NCBI GenBank assembly: GCA_947631395.1
Contig: CANRLF010000009.1
Span: 1-64,000, forward strand
Origin: an uncultured Oscillospiraceae bacterium
Lineage (GTDB): Bacteria; Bacillota; Clostridia; Oscillospirales; Oscillospiraceae
Length of the DNA stretch: 64,000 nt
Direction: 5' to 3'
Part shown: positions 25,703 to 37,996 of the stretch, piece after piece
How the letters are laid out: each line of letters begins with the position of its first letter
How positions within the stretch are numbered: the first letter of the stretch is position 1
Program-made: the position numbers and the translations under genes
Notes under the pieces: model-generated
Told to the model about the DNA's origin: nothing
The model's database searches: none
What the model saw: the letters and a program-made list of their open reading frames with translations, nothing else

Positions 25703-25819
25703 GTGCGAAGTAAACAGTCGAAACCTTTTGTGGGGGCGTGGGTCTGTAAGTTGCCAGGCGGGTTAGAGTTAAGGACAATTCGATACAGGGCCACGCGGCT
25801 TCGGAGCCTCATTTCGCAC
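25703..25819. other. Nested inverted repeats ahead of the str operon
   Basis: Outer arms GTGCGAA (25703-25709) and TTCGCAC (25813-25819) enclose inner arms GCGTGG-N2-CTGTA (25736-25748) and TACAG-N2-CCACGC (25784-25796), then a small GGCT/AGCC hairpin (25797-25808). No coding frame fits. It could be a structured RNA, a regulatory element or a mobile-element remnant. Confidence 0.5.
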
Positions 25820-25838
25820 TCAAAAGTACAAAAAACTG

Positions 25839-25867
25839 TTGACTGAGGCTTACAAATGTGCTAAAAT
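25839..25867 (+). promoter_or_regulatory. Promoter of the str operon
   Basis: TTGACT (25839-25844), 17-base spacer, TAAAAT (25862-25867), about 80 bases before rpsL. Confidence 0.8.
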
Positions 25868-25947
25868 ATCTCTTTGCGTGGGGTTTTTGCGCCCTTTTGG
25901 GCATAATAATCCAAAACGCGTTAAAAATTTGGGAAAGGAGGAACAAA

Positions 25948-26373
25948 ATGCCCACAATAAACCAGCTTGTCCGTAAGGGCCGTCAGACCTCTGTCTACAA
26001 GTCCACCAGCCCTGCCCTTCAGAAGGGACTCAACACCCTGAAGAACCGCGCGACTGACCTGAGCTCTCCCCAGAAGAGAGGCGTGTGCACCGCCGTCAGG
26101 ACCATGACCCCGAAGAAGCCTAACTCCGCTCTTCGTAAGATTGCCCGTGTCCGTCTTACCAACGGCTTTGAGGTCACCGCCTACATCCCCGGCGTGGGAC
26201 ACAACCTGCAGGAGCACAGCGTAGTTATGATCCGCGGCGGCCGTGTCAAGGACCTGCCCGGTGTGCGTTATCACATCATCCGCGGTACCCTCGATACTCA
26301 GGGCGTCAACGGACGTATGCAGGCCCGCTCCAAGTACGGCGCGAAGAAGCCGAAGGCCGGCAAGAAGAAGTAA
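25948..26373 (+). CDS. rpsL: Ribosomal protein S12
   Basis: Decoding-centre protein of the 30S subunit, 141 residues. Typical blocks: N-terminal [22 protein letters not shown] near 54-64 (streptomycin-site Lys) and [11 protein letters not shown] near 98-108. ATG at 25948 with AAAGGAGG; a frame extending upstream begins before the transcript start and is ignored. The 112 bases to rpsG hold GC-rich hairpins (for example GCGGC/GCCGC) in the place where S7 autocontrol sites occur. Confidence 0.98.
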   Translation: MPTINQLVRKGRQTSVYKSTSPALQKGLNTLKNRATDLSSPQKRGVCTAVRTMTPKKPNSALRKIARVRLTNGFEVTAYIPGVGHNLQEHSVVMIRGGRVKDLPGVRYHIIRGTLDTQGVNGRMQARSKYGAKKPKAGKKK

Positions 26374-26485
26374 GCGTATCCCCAACAGCGTCCTCGTTGT
26401 TGTATTCATATACACCTCGGGGCGCGAACGCGGCTTGAGTGGCCGCGAGTACCTGTGAATTCTTATTAAGAAGGAGGGAAGCAAA

Positions 26486-26956
26486 GTGCCCAGAAGAGGT
26501 AATGTTCCCAAAAGAGAAATTTTGCCCGATCCTGTATACAACTCCGTGCTCGTCACGAAGCTTGTAAACTCCGTTATGCTCGACGGTAAGAAGGGCGTGG
26601 CTCAGAAGGTCGTCTACGGCGCCTTCGACATCGTCAAGGAAAAAACCGGCAAGGAGCCCCTTGAGGTTTTCCAGGCCGCCCTTGAGAACATCATGCCCAG
26701 CCTGGAGGTCAAGGCCCGCCGTGTGGGCGGCGCCACCTATCAGGTGCCTATCGAGGTTCGTCCCGCCCGTCGCCAGACGCTCGGTCTGAGGTGGCTCACC
26801 ACCTACACCCGCGCCCGCGGTGAAAAGACCATGCGTGAGAAGCTGGCCGGCGAGATAATGGACGCCGCCAACAACACCGGCGCGTCCGTCAAGAAGCGCG
26901 AAGAGACCCACAGAATGGCCGAGTCCAACAAGGCTTTCGCCCATTTCCGTTGGTGA
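26486..26956 (+). CDS. rpsG: Ribosomal protein S7
   Basis: 16S rRNA-binding assembly protein of the 30S head, 156 residues. N-terminal P-R-R-G-N-V-P-K-R, the [12 protein letters not shown] block near 78 and R-W-L near 94 are as expected. GTG start with AAGGAGGG eight bases upstream. Length is standard. Confidence 0.98.
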   Translation: MPRRGNVPKREILPDPVYNSVLVTKLVNSVMLDGKKGVAQKVVYGAFDIVKEKTGKEPLEVFQAALENIMPSLEVKARRVGGATYQVPIEVRPARRQTLGLRWLTTYTRARGEKTMREKLAGEIMDAANNTGASVKKREETHRMAESNKAFAHFRW

Positions 26957-27024
26957 TCACGATCCATTTTGCAAGTTTGGCCTGAGAACATCGGAGTCTC
27001 AGGCGCATCAGGAGAAAGAGTTTC

Positions 27025-29103
<2,079 letters not shown>

Positions 29104-29128
29104 GTATCCCGATAAGTCCACAAAACAG

Positions 29129-29157
29129 TTGCAAAATCCCGAGCTTTGTATTAAAAT
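29129..29157 (+). promoter_or_regulatory. Internal promoter for tuf
   Basis: TTGCAA (29129-29134), 17-base spacer, TAAAAT (29152-29157) in the 106-base fusA-tuf gap. It would allow extra EF-Tu synthesis. Confidence 0.7.
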
Positions 29158-29209
29158 ACACTCATCAAAAACTTTTAAACCATTTAAATTCTAAGGAGGA
29201 TAATCCGAA

Positions 29210-30418
<1,209 letters not shown>

Positions 30419-30431
30419 TTTCGCTCATTAA

Positions 30432-30467
30432 AAATAAGACCCGCCTTACGGCGGGTTTTATTTTTTT
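30432..30467 (+). terminator. Terminator of the str operon
   Basis: Stem ACCCGCC/GGCGGGT with TTAC loop and AATAA/TTATT flanks, then T7. A perfect 12-bp palindrome (30528-30539) lies at the end of the convergent gene. Confidence 0.93.
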
Positions 30468-30534
30468 CGGGCTACAGCTCACAGCGCGCCATAGGCGCAA
30501 CCTTATTCCTTGGCTCCCCGTTTTAATGGTGAGC

Positions 30535-31704
30535 TCACCTCCCCAAATACCTTATGGCGCAGTGCACAAGGCCGGCGGCTCCCACGGGGAGGACGTCCTC
30601 GTTAAACATGACCTTGGGGTTGTGGGCCGGAGCGTCGCCCCGCTCATCTGAAAAGCCGGAGGCAAGGTAGATGAAGGCGGTGGGTATACGCTCAGCCACC
30701 AAGGCGAAGTCCTCGGAGGCGCTGGAGGCTATGCCGGGATAGAAGCTAAGGCCCGGAATGGGGAGCTCCTTTATATAGCCGATCATCTCCCTGACGAGGC
30801 CACCGTCACAGACAAGGGGCGGGACTCCTCGCGGTATCTCCACCTTCGCTTCGCCCCCGTAAGCCTTCGCTATGCCTTCGGTGAGCTCCACGATGCGGCG
30901 GAGAAGCTTATCCCGGGCCTCCTTGTCGTTGGTGCGGATGGTACCCTCAAGCTCGGCGGTGTCGGGGATTATGTTGGCGGCCTCGCCGGAGGCGAAGCGT
31001 CCAACGGTGAGCAGAGTGGACTTCTGCGGGTCGGACTCCCGGGCAATGAGCTCCTGGAGGCCCAGATGCACGTGTACGCCGATATTTATAGGGTCCACAG
31101 CCGTATGGGGGTAAGCTCCGTGGCCGCCCCGGCCCTTTATGGTGATTTTGAAGATGTCCGTTGAGAACATCATGGTGGAGGCGTCGTTATACATCACAAG
31201 GCCCACCGGGAGCTTTCCGGGGCCGGTGTGGAAGGCCAGCGCCGCCTCCGGCACGGGGTCGGAGAGGATGCCGTTCTCAATCATGTTCCGACTCCCCTCA
31301 AAGGTCTCCTCGCCGGGCTGGAACATGAATTTTACGGTGCCGCGGAGCTCACTCTCCCGCTCCTTTAATATCCGCGCCGCCGTAAGGAGCATCGCCGCGT
31401 GGCAGTCGTGGCCGCAGGCGTGGTCCTCCGTCCCGGTGGGACAGGCAAAGGGAAGTCCCGACTCCTCCGGCATGGGCAGAGCATCCATGTCCGCCCGAAG
31501 GAGCAATACCGGTTGGCCCTTGCCGAGGGTAGCGGTTACGCCCTCGCCCAAGGGCTTCGGCTCAAGTCCGTACTCCGTGAGCTTGCGTGTCACGTACTCC
31601 ACGGCCTTGGGCATGTGGACGCCGCATTCAGCGTTATAGTGAAAAAAACGACGGTTTTCAACGGTCTCGTTTTTGAGCTCAAGGGCTCTTTCATAAGCGT
31701 TCAT
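30535..31704 (-). CDS. M20-family amidohydrolase
   Basis: Di-metal hydrolase of N-acyl amino acids, hippurate or a related amide, 389 residues. Metal ligands appear in L-L-L-R-A-D-M-D-A-L-P near 68-78, D-H-A-C-G-H-D-C-H near 96-104 and F-Q-P-G-E-E near 130; the dimerisation domain holds G-R-G-G-H-G-A-Y-P-H near 185. The C-G-H-D-C-H form with a Cys ligand is typical of this subfamily. ATG at 31704 has GGGAGGG upstream. Exact substrate not predictable. Single-gene unit. Confidence 0.92.
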   Translation of the reverse strand: MNAYERALELKNETVENRRFFHYNAECGVHMPKAVEYVTRKLTEYGLEPKPLGEGVTATLGKGQPVLLLRADMDALPMPEESGLPFACPTGTEDHACGHDCHAAMLLTAARILKERESELRGTVKFMFQPGEETFEGSRNMIENGILSDPVPEAALAFHTGPGKLPVGLVMYNDASTMMFSTDIFKITIKGRGGHGAYPHTAVDPINIGVHVHLGLQELIARESDPQKSTLLTVGRFASGEAANIIPDTAELEGTIRTNDKEARDKLLRRIVELTEGIAKAYGGEAKVEIPRGVPPLVCDGGLVREMIGYIKELPIPGLSFYPGIASSASEDFALVAERIPTAFIYLASGFSDERGDAPAHNPKVMFNEDVLPVGAAGLVHCAIRYLGR

Positions 31705-31750
31705 ATTATGCCCTCCCAAGCATTTTTCTTCCATTATACACCCTTTTACA

Positions 31751-31779
31751 TTGACTTGAAAGATGGGTGGTGTTAAAAT
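31751..31779 (+). promoter_or_regulatory. Promoter of the SpoU-type methyltransferase gene
   Basis: TTGACT (31751-31756), 17-base spacer, TAAAAT (31774-31779). Confidence 0.75.
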
Positions 31780-31815
31780 TTTTGTAAATACAGTAAATAA
31801 GCCGGTGGTGAGACT

Positions 31816-32634
31816 GTGGCAGAGATAATCGAAATTTCCGACATAAGCGCGCCGGAGCTGGACGTGTTCGCCAGGCTTACGGAGGCTCAGCTCCGGAATT
31901 TGAAGGAGCCGGAAAAGGCGGTATTCATCGCCGAGAGCCCCAAGGTCATAAAAACCGCTTTGGACGCGGGATACACTCCTCTGGCGCTTTTAATGGAGTG
32001 GCGGCACATTGAGGGGGACGGGGCCAATATAATCGCCCGCTGTCCCGGGGTGCCGGTATATACGGGTGAGCGGGAGATTTTAAGTGCCCTCACTGGCTAT
32101 ACCCTGACCCGCGGCGTGCTTTGCGCGATGCGACGTCCGGCGCCCCGAGATCCGGAGTCCCTTCTGGATGACTCCTACCGGGTGGCGGTACTGGAGGGAG
32201 TCGTGGACGCCACAAATATCGGCGCCATTTTCCGTTCCGCCGCGGCACTGAACATGGACGCGGTACTGCTGACACCCACCTGCTGCGACCCCTTGAACCG
32301 CCGTGCCGCCCGTGTGAGCATGGGCACGGTCCTCCAGGTCCCCTGGGCGTATCTTTCCGGCTGGCCGGAGGCCGGCATGGCGCTACTGCGCACCCACGGC
32401 TTTAAAACCGCGGCCATGGCCCTGACGGATAGCTCCATACCCATAGACGACCCGCGGCCCGCCGCAGAGCCGCGTCTGGCCATAGTCCTGGGCACCGAGG
32501 GCGACGGTCTTGCCCAGACCACCCTGTCACAATGCGACTACACCCTGAAGATCCCCATGGCCCACGGGGTGGACTCGCTGAATGTGGCCGCCGCCGGGGC
32601 CGTGGCCTTTTGGGAGCTCCGGAAAAAAATTTAA
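31816..32634 (+). CDS. TrmH/SpoU-family RNA 2'-O-methyltransferase
   Basis: SPOUT-class methyltransferase of 272 residues that modifies ribose in rRNA or tRNA. An N-terminal substrate-binding domain (about 1-100) precedes the knotted catalytic domain with motif 1 (N-I-G-A-I-F-R-S-A-A near 136), motif 2 (I-V-L-G-T-E-G-D-G-L near 220) and motif 3 (I-P-M-A-H-G-V-D-S-L-N-V-A-A near 246). GTG start at 31816. The modified nucleotide cannot be predicted. Confidence 0.92.
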   Translation: MAEIIEISDISAPELDVFARLTEAQLRNLKEPEKAVFIAESPKVIKTALDAGYTPLALLMEWRHIEGDGANIIARCPGVPVYTGEREILSALTGYTLTRGVLCAMRRPAPRDPESLLDDSYRVAVLEGVVDATNIGAIFRSAAALNMDAVLLTPTCCDPLNRRAARVSMGTVLQVPWAYLSGWPEAGMALLRTHGFKTAAMALTDSSIPIDDPRPAAEPRLAIVLGTEGDGLAQTTLSQCDYTLKIPMAHGVDSLNVAAAGAVAFWELRKKI

Positions 32635-32705
32635 AAAATTTGTCAAATGATGCCCTTTTGATGCACTTTTGATGTACACTGCTTAAAAAGAAAGGAGGCC
32701 CCGCC

Positions 32706-33431
32706 ATGAAGGACTGGGAAAGTGAGCTTCGGGATATGAACGCCCGGGAGGACGCGGTGAACCGCCGGGCAATCGCGGAATATGAGCGCCGCAAACGTGA
32801 ACGCAGCCGTCTGCTGCTCTTCGCCACGGTCATGGTCATCCTTATCGCCGCCGTGGTGCTGATCGTGGTGCTGGCCTCCAGAGAAAGGCCCTCGGACGGC
32901 GAGCCTGACATAAATGACGGAAAGCACGAGACTCCGGTGACTCCCGACTGGGTTACCCTGGACCTTCTGCCCGTGAACGAGTATTCACGCCCGGGTACGC
33001 CCCTTGAGAAGGTAAACGGTATTGTCGTACACTACGTCGGTAACCCCAACACCACCGCGAAGCAGAACCGAAACTATTTTGCGAACCTGGCTCAGACCCA
33101 CGAGACCTCCGCCAGCAGTCACTTCCTCATTGGCCTGGATGGAGAGATAATTCAATGTGTGCCCCTCAACGAGATCTCTTACTGCTCCAACAGCCGCAAC
33201 GTGGACACCGTGGCCATAGAGTGCTGTCATCCCGATGAAACCGGTAAATTCACCGACGCCACATACTCATCCCTAATAAAGCTCCTAAAGTGGCTATCCG
33301 GCGAGTACGGCCTTACGAAGGAGGACATTATCCGTCATTACGATGTCACAGGAAAGATCTGCCCCAAGTGGTACGTGGACCACGAGGAGGATTGGGAGAA
33401 GCTTAGGAACGATGTCTTTGACGCGGATTGA
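32706..33431 (+). CDS. Membrane-anchored N-acetylmuramoyl-L-alanine amidase
   Basis: Peptidoglycan amidase of 241 residues. A charged cytoplasmic N-terminus (about 1-34), one membrane helix (about 37-58), a short linker, then an amidase_2 (PGRP-like) domain from about 90: zinc His in I-V-V-H-Y near 106, second in S-S-H-F-L near 138, and the late His in I-I-R-H-Y-D-V-T-G-K-I-C-P near 215 with its catalytic Lys. AAAGGAGG precedes the ATG. The likely role is wall remodelling outside the membrane. Confidence 0.93.
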   Translation: MKDWESELRDMNAREDAVNRRAIAEYERRKRERSRLLLFATVMVILIAAVVLIVVLASRERPSDGEPDINDGKHETPVTPDWVTLDLLPVNEYSRPGTPLEKVNGIVVHYVGNPNTTAKQNRNYFANLAQTHETSASSHFLIGLDGEIIQCVPLNEISYCSNSRNVDTVAIECCHPDETGKFTDATYSSLIKLLKWLSGEYGLTKEDIIRHYDVTGKICPKWYVDHEEDWEKLRNDVFDAD

Positions 33432-33479
33432 GACACAGTCTATTTATTTCAGCAAATCAGCAAATCGGCGAAATTTCTC

Positions 33480-33508
33480 TTGACAGAATACCATAATAAG
33501 TATAAGAT
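33480..33508 (+). promoter_or_regulatory. Promoter of the Na+ symporter gene
   Basis: TTGACA (33480-33485), 17-base spacer, TAAGAT (33503-33508). Confidence 0.7.
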
Positions 33509-33509
33509 T

Positions 33510-33547
33510 ATGGCGGTACGCGCATTACGTGCCGCCATATGCTTTTT
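33510..33547 (+). terminator. Hairpin with T-run between amidase and symporter
   Basis: ATGGCGG and CCGCCAT arms with an inner ACG/CGT pair, followed by ATGCTTTTTC. It sits on the start site of the symporter promoter, so it may end the amidase transcript while the symporter transcript starts within it. Confidence 0.6.
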
Positions 33548-33577
33548 CTGAAAATATAAGAAAATGAGGAATTTGAA

Positions 33578-35161
33578 ATGTTTGTCAAGATCGCCCTTAT
33601 CGTGGTATTCTTCGCGGTGATGGTCGCCGTGGGACTGGCCTGCCGCAAGCACTCAACGGATGTAAACGGCTTTGTCCTCGGCGGACGTAACGTGGGCCCG
33701 TGGCTCACGGCCTTCGCCTTCGGCACCAGCTACTTCTCCGCCGTGGTCTTTGTGGGTTACGCCGGGCAGTTCGGCTGGAACTTCGGCTTGGCTACCACCT
33801 GGATCGGCCTGGGCAACGCCTTTGTGGGCTCCCTTCTGCCCTGGGTCATCCTCGGCCGTCGCACAAGGATAATGACTCAGCACATTGGCTCCCGGACCAT
33901 GCCGGACTTCTTCGGTCACCGTTACGGCTCGCCGGCCCTCACTCTGGCGGCCTCCGCCATAACCTTCGTTTTCCTCATCCCCTACACCGCCTCCCTCTTC
34001 AACGGCCTGTCGAGGCTCTTTGAGATGGCCTTCCATATCGACTACGCCTACTGCGTCATCGCCATGGCGGTACTCACCGGCATATACGTCATCGTGGGCG
34101 GCTATATGGCAACCGCGGTCAACGACTTTATCCAGGGTATAATTATGCTCTTCGGCATCGTCGCGGTGATCGCCGCGGTGCTCAGCCAGAATGGCGGCCT
34201 CATGGGCTCCATCGTGGAGCTTGCAAAGGTCGAGTCCGACGTGATGCCCGGGGCCTACGCCTCCTTCTTCGGGCCCAACCCCGTGTATCTCTTCTTCGTC
34301 TTTATGCTCACGAGCCTTGGCACCTGGGGCCTCCCCCAGATGGTCGGTAAGTTCTACGCCATAAAGGACGAGGGCTCCATCAAAAAGGGCACCGTCATCT
34401 CTACCTTCTTCGCGCTGGTCGTCGCCGGCGGGTGCTACTTCCTTGGCGGCTTCGGGCGACTCTTCACCACCCAGGAGGCCGTGAACGCCCAGGGCTTTGA
34501 CTCGGTCGTTCCCGCCATACTCTCCACTCTCCCCGATCTTCTCATGGCGGTGGTGCTCATTCTGGTGCTCTCCGCCTCCATGTCCACCCTGTCGTCCCTG
34601 GTGCTGACAAGCTCCTCCACCCTCACCCTTGACTTCATCGCTCCCCTGCGCAAAAAGAAGGGCCTGGAGGAGAAGTCCAAGATGCTCATCATGCGGTGCT
34701 TCATCGCCGTATTCATCGTCATTTCCGCCGTCATCGCCATAATCCAGGCCAAGAGCAAGGTGACCTTCATCGCCCAGCTCATGGGCATTTCCTGGGGCGC
34801 CCTGGCCGGCGCTTTCCTGGCCCCCTTCCTCTACGGACTTTTCTGGAAAAAGACCACCAAATCCGGCGTTGTGGCCAGCTTTATCTTCGGTTGTGGCCTT
34901 GAGATCGCGCAACTGATGATCTCCCTGGGCTGGATAGGTATGCCGGGAGGATTTTTGGGCTTTGTGTTCACAAACTCCCTCTACTCCGGCGTCTTCGCCA
35001 TGGTGGGCGGCCTTGTGATCGTCCCTGTGGTGAGCCTCCTCACCAAAAAGCAGATACCCGACAACGTGGAGGAGCTCTTCTCCTGCTATGACGCCACGGT
35101 GGAAGTCCGGGCCACCACGTCCCTGGTCTCTCCCGCCAAGGCGACCGCGAAAAAGAAATAA
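33578..35161 (+). CDS. Sodium:solute symporter
   Basis: LeuT-fold SSS-family transporter of 527 residues with about 13 membrane helices. The family segment G-G-R-N-V-G-P-W-L-T-A-F-A-F-G-T-S-Y-F-S-A near 35-55 (helix 1-2, Na+ site) and the S-A-S-M-S-T-L-S-S-L-V-L-T-S-S-S block near 328-343 (helix 8, Na+ ligands Ser/Thr) are clear. The substrate (amino acid, sugar or organic acid) cannot be told. Cytosolic tail basic, A-K-A-T-A-K-K-K. Confidence 0.9.
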   Translation: MFVKIALIVVFFAVMVAVGLACRKHSTDVNGFVLGGRNVGPWLTAFAFGTSYFSAVVFVGYAGQFGWNFGLATTWIGLGNAFVGSLLPWVILGRRTRIMTQHIGSRTMPDFFGHRYGSPALTLAASAITFVFLIPYTASLFNGLSRLFEMAFHIDYAYCVIAMAVLTGIYVIVGGYMATAVNDFIQGIIMLFGIVAVIAAVLSQNGGLMGSIVELAKVESDVMPGAYASFFGPNPVYLFFVFMLTSLGTWGLPQMVGKFYAIKDEGSIKKGTVISTFFALVVAGGCYFLGGFGRLFTTQEAVNAQGFDSVVPAILSTLPDLLMAVVLILVLSASMSTLSSLVLTSSSTLTLDFIAPLRKKKGLEEKSKMLIMRCFIAVFIVISAVIAIIQAKSKVTFIAQLMGISWGALAGAFLAPFLYGLFWKKTTKSGVVASFIFGCGLEIAQLMISLGWIGMPGGFLGFVFTNSLYSGVFAMVGGLVIVPVVSLLTKKQIPDNVEELFSCYDATVEVRATTSLVSPAKATAKKK

Positions 35162-35175
35162 TAAACGCAACAGCT

Positions 35176-35203
35176 CCGGCGGGCCGCTGGCCCGCCGGTT
35201 TTC
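35176..35203 (+). terminator. Terminator of the symporter gene
   Basis: Perfect 10-bp stem CCGGCGGGCC/GGCCCGCCGG with a three-base loop, then TTTTCTT. Confidence 0.87.
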
Positions 35204-35248
35204 TTACATAAAGGCTTTTTCTCCCATAATTCTGAAAAAGGTGATACG

Positions 35249-36274
35249 ATGCTGTGCTTTGAAAACGACTATTCCGAGGGCGCCCACCCGGCGGTACTGC
35301 GCAGGCTTGTGGAGACGAACCTCACCCCTCAGCCCGGCTACGGGGCGGATGAATACTCCGAGAGCGCCAGGGCGAAGATACGTGACACCTGTCTTTCCCC
35401 GACGGCGGATATATACTTTATCTCCGGCGGCACTCAGACAAACGCCCTGGTCATCGGCTCCCTCCTGCGCCCCTATGAGGGCGTTGTCAGCGCCGTCTCA
35501 GGCCACGTAAACGCCCACGAGGGCGGGGCCGTGGAGTTCACCGGCCACAAGGTCCTGCCCCTGCCCCACCATGACGGAAAAATCGCTCCCTCGGAGCTTC
35601 GGTCCTTTATGGGCGGCTTCTACTCCGACCCAAATCACGAGCACATGGTGTTCCCCGGCATGGTCTATATCTCCCACCCCACGGAGTACGGGACGCTCTA
35701 CACCTTATCGGAGCTGTCCGCGATCTCGGAGATTTGCCATGAGCACAATATCCCCCTCTTTCTTGACGGGGCGAGGTTGGCCGCGGGGCTTGCCGCCGAT
35801 GGCGCGGAGCTGAGCCTTCCCGGCATCGCGCGCCTATGCGACGTATTTTATATCGGCGGCACAAAGTGCGGAGCCCTCTGCGGGGAGGCGCTTGTCTTTC
35901 CCAAGGGCGCGCCAGAGCACTTTTTGACACTCATAAAACAGCGCGGGGCCCTTCTCGCCAAGGGCCGGCTGTGCGGGGTACAGTTTGACGCCCTTTTCAC
36001 TGACGGGCTGTATTTTGAGTTGGGTGAGCACTCTGTAAAAACCGCCATGCGCCTGAAAGCCGGCCTTTTAGAGCGCGGCTACACCTTTCACATCGACTCC
36101 CCTACAAATCAGCAGTTTGTGATAATGCCAAACTCCAAGCTCGCGGAGCTCACCGGAAAGGTCCGCTACTCCTTCTGGGAGCCCTATGATAACGACCACA
36201 CCGTCATACGCCTGGCCACCAGCTGGGCCACGGAGATGGCTGCGGTGGAGGAGCTCCTTGCGATACTTCGATAA
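35249..36274 (+). CDS. ltaE: Low-specificity threonine aldolase
   Basis: PLP enzyme cleaving (allo-)threonine to glycine and acetaldehyde, 341 residues. It starts M-L-C-F-E-N-D-Y-S-E-G-A-H-P, shows F-L-D-G-A-R-L near 170 and the PLP Lys in Y-I-G-G-T-K-C-G near 202. Length is normal for the beta-eliminating-lyase group. AAAAGGTG precedes the ATG. A related tyrosine-phenol-lyase-like function is unlikely. Confidence 0.9.
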   Translation: MLCFENDYSEGAHPAVLRRLVETNLTPQPGYGADEYSESARAKIRDTCLSPTADIYFISGGTQTNALVIGSLLRPYEGVVSAVSGHVNAHEGGAVEFTGHKVLPLPHHDGKIAPSELRSFMGGFYSDPNHEHMVFPGMVYISHPTEYGTLYTLSELSAISEICHEHNIPLFLDGARLAAGLAADGAELSLPGIARLCDVFYIGGTKCGALCGEALVFPKGAPEHFLTLIKQRGALLAKGRLCGVQFDALFTDGLYFELGEHSVKTAMRLKAGLLERGYTFHIDSPTNQQFVIMPNSKLAELTGKVRYSFWEPYDNDHTVIRLATSWATEMAAVEELLAILR

Positions 36275-36313
36275 AAGATCCGGAGGCCAATGCCTCCGGA
36301 TCTTTATTTTTTG
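36274..36313. terminator. Bidirectional terminator
   Basis: 13-bp stem AAAGATCCGGAGG/CCTCCGGATCTTT; plus side runs into TTATTTTTTG, minus side into TTTTAT. It serves the threonine aldolase gene and the convergent zinc-ribbon gene. Confidence 0.9.
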
Positions 36314-37119
36314 TTAAACAGTTGCTTTCGCCTTTTGAAGTATATTACATTCATTGCCCCAAATACCACCAGTATAAAAATCATACCAAGTATTCCTTCA
36401 GGTTCAACGGATGCGTTTGTCAAACTCAAAAGCGACCCGATATAGCCGCCTTCCGCGACAAGATATAAAACGGACCACGTAAAAAGGTCATCGTAACCTT
36501 TTTCCCTGAAGGCGGCCAGCTTGAAGCGTGTAACGATTAGCATCACGCCGACGATAATCATGCCCGCGCCGAAGGCGTGGTCAAACGTGCTCAGTCTTGG
36601 GAATGCCTCGTATATAAGATCAGTCATTGCTCGCGAAGGATCGCCTAAATTGTAATGTCCGCCGGTGAACACGATAACGCCGGAAGCAATAGACGCAAAT
36701 CCCCAGGCCCACATGCCAAAGTAGATAACGAAATTAAACCAGTTCAGCGGTAAATTTGGCTTGCTTTCCGTTTTACTCCGCTGACTTGGCTGGCTCGCCG
36801 GTCTATTGGGATTGCTTACTGTGGCGCTCGGTCTTTGCTGAGGCTCGTGCTCACCTTGTATATCTTCATCCGGGTCTGCGATAATATCCTCAGCGTGATA
36901 CTGACGGCTTGGATGCTCGGTGGATCGCGCGGGTGTGACCTGAGGCCGCGTTGCCTGAGGCTGTGTTACCTGAGGACTGGCTACCTGCTGCTGTGTGGCC
37001 TGCGGCGCCGGTTGATCGGACTGCTGTTGGAGCTCCGGCGGTATTTGAAGCTTTGTCCCACAGACCATGCAGTACTGCTGTCCGTCCTGGAACTTTGTTC
37101 CACATTTTGGGCAGAACAT
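36304..37119 (-). CDS. Zinc-ribbon membrane protein
   Basis: 271 residues of unknown function. An N-terminal zinc ribbon (C-P-K-C-G then C-M-V-C-G, residues 3-22), a Gln/Pro/Thr-rich disordered stretch (about 30-125), then about four membrane helices (about 130-265) and a basic end (K-R-R-K-Q-L-F-N-K-K). The Gln-rich linker and less C-biased codons differ from the neighbours. Good ribosome site GAGGAG. Confidence 0.8.
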   Translation of the reverse strand: MFCPKCGTKFQDGQQYCMVCGTKLQIPPELQQQSDQPAPQATQQQVASPQVTQPQATRPQVTPARSTEHPSRQYHAEDIIADPDEDIQGEHEPQQRPSATVSNPNRPASQPSQRSKTESKPNLPLNWFNFVIYFGMWAWGFASIASGVIVFTGGHYNLGDPSRAMTDLIYEAFPRLSTFDHAFGAGMIIVGVMLIVTRFKLAAFREKGYDDLFTWSVLYLVAEGGYIGSLLSLTNASVEPEGILGMIFILVVFGAMNVIYFKRRKQLFNKK

Positions 37120-37151
37120 ATTTTCTCCTCTTTTCTGTACGTCAACATGAT

Positions 37152-37202
37152 GCCCGGGAGCGTGTCAAGCTTCGATTCGACTTATTCGGACACGCCCCGG
37201 GC
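37152..37202. other. Long hairpin between the zinc-ribbon and lipoprotein genes
   Basis: GCCCGGG-A-GCGTGTC pairs with GACACGC-C-CCGGGC over a 22-base loop, without a T-run on either strand. It may be a transcript stabiliser or weak terminator. Confidence 0.6.
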
Positions 37203-37219
37203 ACCGGAAAAGCGGCCGT

Positions 37220-37996
37220 TTAAACGGCGAAATAGCAGCTAAGAATGCTGTCGAGCTGATCCTCAGCTCCGCTGATGGCATTGACCGATGCCACATATGA
37301 GCCCACCTTAATTGCTACGATTCTAATGTATAAGGTAACTCCTGAAGAGGTTCCGATCATTTTTACGGACGCATGGTCAACTCCCGCCAGCGTGTACATG
37401 CCCGTCTCGGAATTTACTATCGTCAATCCTGCCCCACCAAACTGCTGGTCAGCATTCCGCATACCGCTATCTATATACTCGCTCTCACTCATAAACACGC
37501 CATTCACTTTTCCTATGTTCTCCACGGTAATACCGGTATTGGCGCTGGTGTCATTCTTCTGGGCAAAAAACACCTGGACGGCTTTTCCGCTTTGTATGGC
37601 CTCCTTTATCGCCTCATCAGTCAGCATGTCCATCGTTTTGCTGTTAAGCTCCGCCATTTGTTCCTCGTTATACGCCGTCCAATCGGGACCCGGTTTGAAC
37701 CCTAAACCCACAAATTCGTTGATATAGGTGTTTGTGGCCTCAGAGTAGGTACCCATGGTCACGTTATCGTTGGAAGCTTCCGTTTCCGGAGGCGTAGACG
37801 GATCGGTTGAGGGGACCACCGGCGTGGTGGAGGGTCTGTTGTTCTGAGATCCTGACGGTGCAGAGGAGCCTTGTCCGCCGACGCTTTGCCTGTACAGTAC
37901 CTCATTCCAGTCAACAGCATCAGCCACTATAAGCGCGCAGGAGGTCAACGAAAGGGCCATGACAAGCGCAAGCGTCAGCGCAAGGATTTTTTTCAT
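37220..37996 (-). CDS. Hypothetical lipoprotein coupled to reverse rubrerythrin
   Basis: 258 residues. Signal peptide with lipobox L-T-S-C (Cys about 19), a Ser/Thr/Pro/Asn linker (about 40-78) and a C-terminal alpha/beta domain (about 80-258) not recognised. Its ATG overlaps the TGA of the reverse rubrerythrin gene, so translation of the two should be coupled, although no functional link is known. Confidence 0.75.
   Translation of the reverse strand: MKKILALTLALVMALSLTSCALIVADAVDWNEVLYRQSVGGQGSSAPSGSQNNRPSTTPVVPSTDPSTPPETEASNDNVTMGTYSEATNTYINEFVGLGFKPGPDWTAYNEEQMAELNSKTMDMLTDEAIKEAIQSGKAVQVFFAQKNDTSANTGITVENIGKVNGVFMSESEYIDSGMRNADQQFGGAGLTIVNSETGMYTLAGVDHASVKMIGTSSGVTLYIRIVAIKVGSYVASVNAISGAEDQLDSILSCYFAV

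Noticed and set aside
25858..25947. A hydrophobic N-terminal extension in frame with rpsL
   Set aside because: The GTG start lies upstream of the -10 box (25862-25867), so it would not be transcribed, and a strong AAAGGAGG site serves the ATG at 25948.
33653..35170. A 505-codon open frame opposite the Na+ symporter
   Set aside because: Antisense to a clear membrane transporter; composition rich in Gly, His, Glu and Asp, as produced by reverse-complementing hydrophobic codons.
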